NCBI GenBank assembly: GCA_013288815.1
Contig: JABDBD010000019.1
Span: 1 to 40,511 of the forward strand
Reading direction: 5' to 3'
Source of the DNA: Gammaproteobacteria bacterium
GTDB taxonomy: Bacteria > Pseudomonadota > Gammaproteobacteria > DSM-16500
DNA: 40,511 nucleotides
The notes beneath the pieces were generated by a model, which was not told the DNA's origin, searched no databases, and saw only the letters and a list, made by a program, of their open reading frames with translations. The translations under genes were made by a program, and so were the position numbers. Numbering within the stretch: position 1 is the first letter of the stretch; every line of letters begins with the position of its first letter. Of the stretch, positions 38,101 to 40,511 are shown piece after piece.

Positions 38101-40511
38101 AGTTTTTGGTTGCGTAATTCAATATTATTTTTTTCAAAAAAATCAAACAAGGTAAAATTATTTTTAGATAGAATGACAGAAAAAATTACGCTAAAATCAG
38201 ATAAATTGATATTATTTGATTGGATAAGCTGGATAAATTCCTCGTTAGAGCAACCCCCTTGAAGCACTGCTTCTAGTAATGTCATTCCGTAGGTTGTTTC
38301 TGCAGACCAAGGAATATCTATTTTGTAGGTTTCCTTAAATTTATTCAGTTTCGCTAAAGTGTAAGGTTTTGTGATGCAGCTATCAAAACCTCCATTTCTA
38401 AAAAGCTCACTTAAATCAAAGGTCGTATAGCAATTTTGCAATGGTAATCCATGTGCTATTGCTATAGGTAGAATGATTTCCTTGATATAGCTCTCATTGC
38501 TTAGCCGTGTTGGGCCAGAAGAAGTTAAAAATCGCTTTAACCCATTTACTTTTTCTATAGGTGAATATTTACTAAGAAGCTGTGAAAAGCCTGCTTTATC
38601 AGTAGTAAAGCTAGTAAAGGTGTACTCAGACAGTTCTCTCATGACCTCTGTCAGTAATGTTGAAAATGTTGTATCTTGAGTTTGTTCTTTCGTTAGCTCC
38701 CAGGTGAGCTCGATAGATCGTGCTGCCTGATTGAAAGCAACTTTGTGTTTTTCAATGACATTTAAGAATTGCGTTTCGATATGGGCTAATCGGCAGAGTA
38801 CAGTCATCCGGTCATTCCAGTTCTGACCGAAAAACTTAGCATGCAGATAGGTTTGTTGGGTTTGCTGATTGTGTTCTATAATAAATTTTAAAGCATGATT
38901 TCGTAACGGTAAATTGTAGTCAATGCTAATGATAGGATATTCATGTGTTGCACTTAAGAACTCCAGAGGATGTTCTGACTCGTAAGTTCCTCCATATACG
39001 TTTGTCACAGGCCTAGTCTTTAATGTCCGGAATTCATTCAAGAAGGGTTGAATGATTTCTGGGAATTGTGAGTAATTCAGCTTAGTTGGGGAGAGTATTG
39101 TGAGACTAGTCAAAATGTTTTGATGAAACAGTGTGAACATGTCTTCTAGTGTTACGCTGACCTCAACGAATTGACGTGTAAATGTGGCTGTATTACCAAT
39201 TTTTGCTGAAGCAACACAAAAATCACCAGAAGGGTTTAACTGATCAACATCGCTAGATTGTGATAATTCTTCAAACCTTTTTTTAATATTGCTGAGTATG
39301 GTTTTTTTTAAGTTTGAGTTGCGGGCTTCAGCAATATTTTTATTCCAATTGATAAACAGTGAATCTGGGACATAGCTGACCCATTTGTTCATAACTCTGC
39401 GATAATGCTCTAGCAAGATAACAAAGTTTGTTAATTGGTAATTTGGATTGTATTCGCAACTGCCTTTGACAGCTTTAATGGTTCTATCAAAAATTTCTGT
39501 TAAATCTTGAATGGTTTTTAATATAATTTTTTGGCTAGTATTGCTTAAAATGGAAGAGTAGTTATGTTTATCGAAAAGTCTCAAAAATTCTCGATGGAAT
39601 TCATTCCACAATGTTTGAAATTTTTTGGGATCACTCCAGAGGGGGATGTTTTGTTCCCAAATGCCCATGATAGTGCGTGTATTTTCAATGTCGATAGATG
39701 CTAGTTCGGCGCTCACTTTGACAGAGTTATCACGCATTTTTTTCAACTCATGGTTCGCTGAAAGTTGATCTTGTGATAATGAAAGATTGTTAATCCAGTC
39801 TGCAGTAATATGATTTTTCAAGTTGAATTTAATGAGCTGGGCCAATTGAAAAGTCGTATCTTCACTACGACAGCACAGCATTGCAAATTGTTTCCACTCA
39901 GTAGCGATTTTTGTATTGAGAGCCAATTTTGCTAATTTATGAAATTCTACAAAATACATTTTTTGCGTAGGGGATAACGTTTCAAATTTATTGACTTTGC
40001 TAGCTTGTTGAAATGCTTTTTTCTCTTGAATGATTTGACGCAATGAATGAGAAAGTAATTGTGAATTACCCGGATTAATAATTAATGCTTCTAATTTTGA
40101 AATTAAATTTAAATATTCTTCTTGGGCATCGTTGATGTTTGCATCATCCACATTCTCAAATTGCTTGAGTTGGTCTTTGATTTCAATGGCAGTAATCATG
40201 GCTTGCCGCAGTAACATCTGCAATGCATGATTTCCTTTATTCTTATGTGCAAGACGATAAAAAATGGTAAGTATAACATGTAATGCATGAATAAATTCTT
40301 GCGAGTTTTTTTGTTGCGGCTTCGCACTTTCTAAAAATTCAATTTGCTTAATTAAAAAGGTATAAATGTTATTTTTAGGAATTTGTGCGGCAGGCCATTG
40401 AGTCGTTAAAAAATTGAATAATGCATCGGTTAATTCATAAAATGACTCTTGACTAAGTTTTTCATTTTGAGAATGAATATTCTCGATTAAGTCACCAATC
40501 ATTAATGGTGA
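35196..40511 (-). CDS. Giant ATP-grasp/phosphohistidine family protein, paralog A (long form), 5' end outside window
   Basis: The open frame continues through the right edge. The 1771 visible residues start at the point equivalent to residue 544 of D, just after the swivel domain, so the catalytic half is not seen here. From there on A and D are almost equal in length (1768 and 1769 residues from the shared Met at 40502). A has both blocks missing in B and C, two 41-residue W..SPHF repeats, and the central patch SIDYNLPLRNHALKFIIEHN. The tail holds GFFSQTQAP and a Gly/Tyr-rich end. That the missing part has the ATP-grasp and His domains is inference from the paralogs. The Met at 40502 is internal and should not be taken as the start. 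It is first of the four in transcription order within the window. Confidence 0.84.
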   Translation of the reverse strand, partial: SPLMIGDLIENIHSQNEKLSQESFYELTDALFNFLTTQWPAAQIPKNNIYTFLIKQIEFLESAKPQQKNSQEFIHALHVILTIFYRLAHKNKGNHALQMLLRQAMITAIEIKDQLKQFENVDDANINDAQEEYLNLISKLEALIINPGNSQLLSHSLRQIIQEKKAFQQASKVNKFETLSPTQKMYFVEFHKLAKLALNTKIATEWKQFAMLCCRSEDTTFQLAQLIKFNLKNHITADWINNLSLSQDQLSANHELKKMRDNSVKVSAELASIDIENTRTIMGIWEQNIPLWSDPKKFQTLWNEFHREFLRLFDKHNYSSILSNTSQKIILKTIQDLTEIFDRTIKAVKGSCEYNPNYQLTNFVILLEHYRRVMNKWVSYVPDSLFINWNKNIAEARNSNLKKTILSNIKKRFEELSQSSDVDQLNPSGDFCVASAKIGNTATFTRQFVEVSVTLEDMFTLFHQNILTSLTILSPTKLNYSQFPEIIQPFLNEFRTLKTRPVTNVYGGTYESEHPLEFLSATHEYPIISIDYNLPLRNHALKFIIEHNQQTQQTYLHAKFFGQNWNDRMTVLCRLAHIETQFLNVIEKHKVAFNQAARSIELTWELTKEQTQDTTFSTLLTEVMRELSEYTFTSFTTDKAGFSQLLSKYSPIEKVNGLKRFLTSSGPTRLSNESYIKEIILPIAIAHGLPLQNCYTTFDLSELFRNGGFDSCITKPYTLAKLNKFKETYKIDIPWSAETTYGMTLLEAVLQGGCSNEEFIQLIQSNNINLSDFSVIFSVILSKNNFTLFDFFEKNNIELRNQKLTLQKLATYYSKPQYKKHIEKAIQLSNGNIDLESYGSEASNDSITLLKFALPYATTSQKADLLYNSIINYNNAQLCDAIMENAGTETLSSFDSGKWWRIYEYHREKLLRLIDSPHFSMNKPTLQLLAPDYIGIVSDILEHKPKLINDASVDIINALAVEDKIISIKILFGHNHFKLENVENVNWSQRFENQTLLEHVVEKLSLNQFARIISQANFKFDSYPNLIHLVSEKMDFMQFILMRQLPLANQHISLEKLYKLYTQDSYANLYKEMLSNNIQIIDSNYLEDSQTFTTFLNRVAPHLLIGAATTLFTQAILKKYDVTISTLLANKSKDEIIKGISSEVWIQLFYSSQETLLKYVDYKLLLTEAGKNIDLSNNASFCVDVLIMCLKNNLALYPALTNRQIQKYLSSYTYREELLSNVTVKMCLSLVKLYSINLYLLSSRSQYGSTPFLYDLLKSEFEVQDFIELFQIAKLDTNKCDEIYNTILESKKIELLIALNKQNIVFHHQTIKLQYLYDHFTNKEMTPVLLSLIQDHTRTIDFAYFKTHNLSEEFIKLFYPSLKTEEKLALFYQALREESPACKAMLELDSLTLLSSSPPYPISLDPLIQQIDLPFLLDHVKTVFQKNKRNLGFFKKVFLKALDSDIDLTNYISNATLKEMAVDYVPSTLTIDKLKYLKKQYDFSIGALSVYEQSKLLTSIINHSPSYQRQTLDEILQLIHIQTLDMSQHPHLVEKALQDKNYPFLLAFKQLKDFSDQTISMDILTSSELQANNDIADIYTDILKSVTDLGNGNNASHIPDSFLQKYHSHLNGTLLAKNFAKFICGGQTLTAEKYLELESEKVLSHLSKEQWSHISINHLTTFGDLVQSPHFKLDKVGLLAMANASFTLLEEVIAILPNLAVIKDSAADILILAEETYSEREMRKLTQLALFKDVALPANNHSSAWTGFFSQTQAPAQVPQNYSYGGYYGKA
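35469..35591 (-). repeat. 41-residue helical repeat, copy A2 (W..SPHF type)
   Basis: Runs from Lys-Val-Leu-Ser to Leu-Leu-Ala-Met in protein A, with Trp and SPHFKLDK. It is the counterpart of D2 and lies in the distal block that B and C lack. Confidence 0.7.
37725..37847 (-). repeat. 41-residue helical repeat, copy A1 (W..SPHF type)
   Basis: Runs from Glu-Thr-Leu-Ser to Leu-Gln-Leu-Leu in protein A, with Trp-Trp and DSPHFSMNK. It is the counterpart of D1 and lies in the first block that B and C lack. Confidence 0.7.
40132..40511 (-). repeat. 380-base near-identical tract shared with gene D (copy in A)
   Basis: Partner of the tract at 21886-22265; three differences seen in 380 bases, with no gaps. 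It reaches the window edge, so its right limit is unknown. It codes for the helical segment just after the linker, from SPLMIGDLIENIHSQNEK onward. Confidence 0.92.

Noticed and set aside
40500-40502. ATG at 40502 as the start of gene A
   Set aside because: The frame stays open to the window edge and the paralogs show that this Met is internal.
16947-40511. Repeats of the giant genes as a mobile element or CRISPR
   Set aside because: The similarity is coding and paralogous. No terminal inverted repeats, transposase, or short regularly spaced repeats are seen.

Overview
The window looks like a chromosomal piece of an A+T-rich, Gram-negative gammaproteobacterium, most likely an intracellular member of the Legionellales or a relative. 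The housekeeping proteins (TrxB, FtsK, LolA, RarA, RecQ, Mfd) are of gammaproteobacterial type. LolA implies an outer membrane. The block ftsK-lolA-rarA keeps the order known from enterobacteria. The taxonomic call is an inference from protein style and from eukaryote-directed signals such as a C-terminal CaaX box. No rRNA or other marker in the window settles it.

Left part, bases 1-16923, is mostly ordinary. It starts with the truncated trxB on the minus strand, divergent from ftsK-lolA-rarA on the plus strand. A tight minus-strand operon follows (EamA/DMT exporter, DUF47 phosphate-transport regulator, PiT phosphate transporter). Next come a small secreted Gly/Tyr-rich protein and recQ. Two unrecognised genes then face each other: a 243-residue coiled-coil protein ending in Cys-Val-Ile-Leu, and a 433-residue hydrophilic protein. 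The part closes with mfd on the minus strand, divergent from an exported protein that weakly resembles SIMPL/DUF541.

Right part, about 16947-40511, is accessory. It holds four giant paralogous genes in tandem on the minus strand, transcribed from right to left. They are called here A (5' end outside the window), B, C and D. In B, C and D the N-terminal part is visible. It carries a PEP-synthase/PPDK-type ATP-grasp domain followed by a phosphohistidine swivel domain with an intact Thr-Ser-His-Ala-Ala motif. No PEP/pyruvate TIM-barrel domain follows. Instead there are 1300-1750 residues of unrecognised, mainly helical sequence with an almost invariant central patch and degenerate helical repeats. 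A and D are long forms. B and C are short forms that lack the same two internal blocks.

The locus shows active rearrangement. A and D share a 380-base tract with only three differences. D has lost most of the N-terminal domain and now starts 2 bases after the stop of C. B resembles D in the catalytic half but C in the distal half. C has a good promoter of its own, so transcription units A-B and C-D are likely. The best candidate for an undescribed system is this tandem family of giant ATP-grasp/phosphohistidine proteins, plausibly secreted effectors or toxins that transfer phosphate to an unknown target. The CaaX-ending protein is a second candidate for action inside a eukaryotic host.
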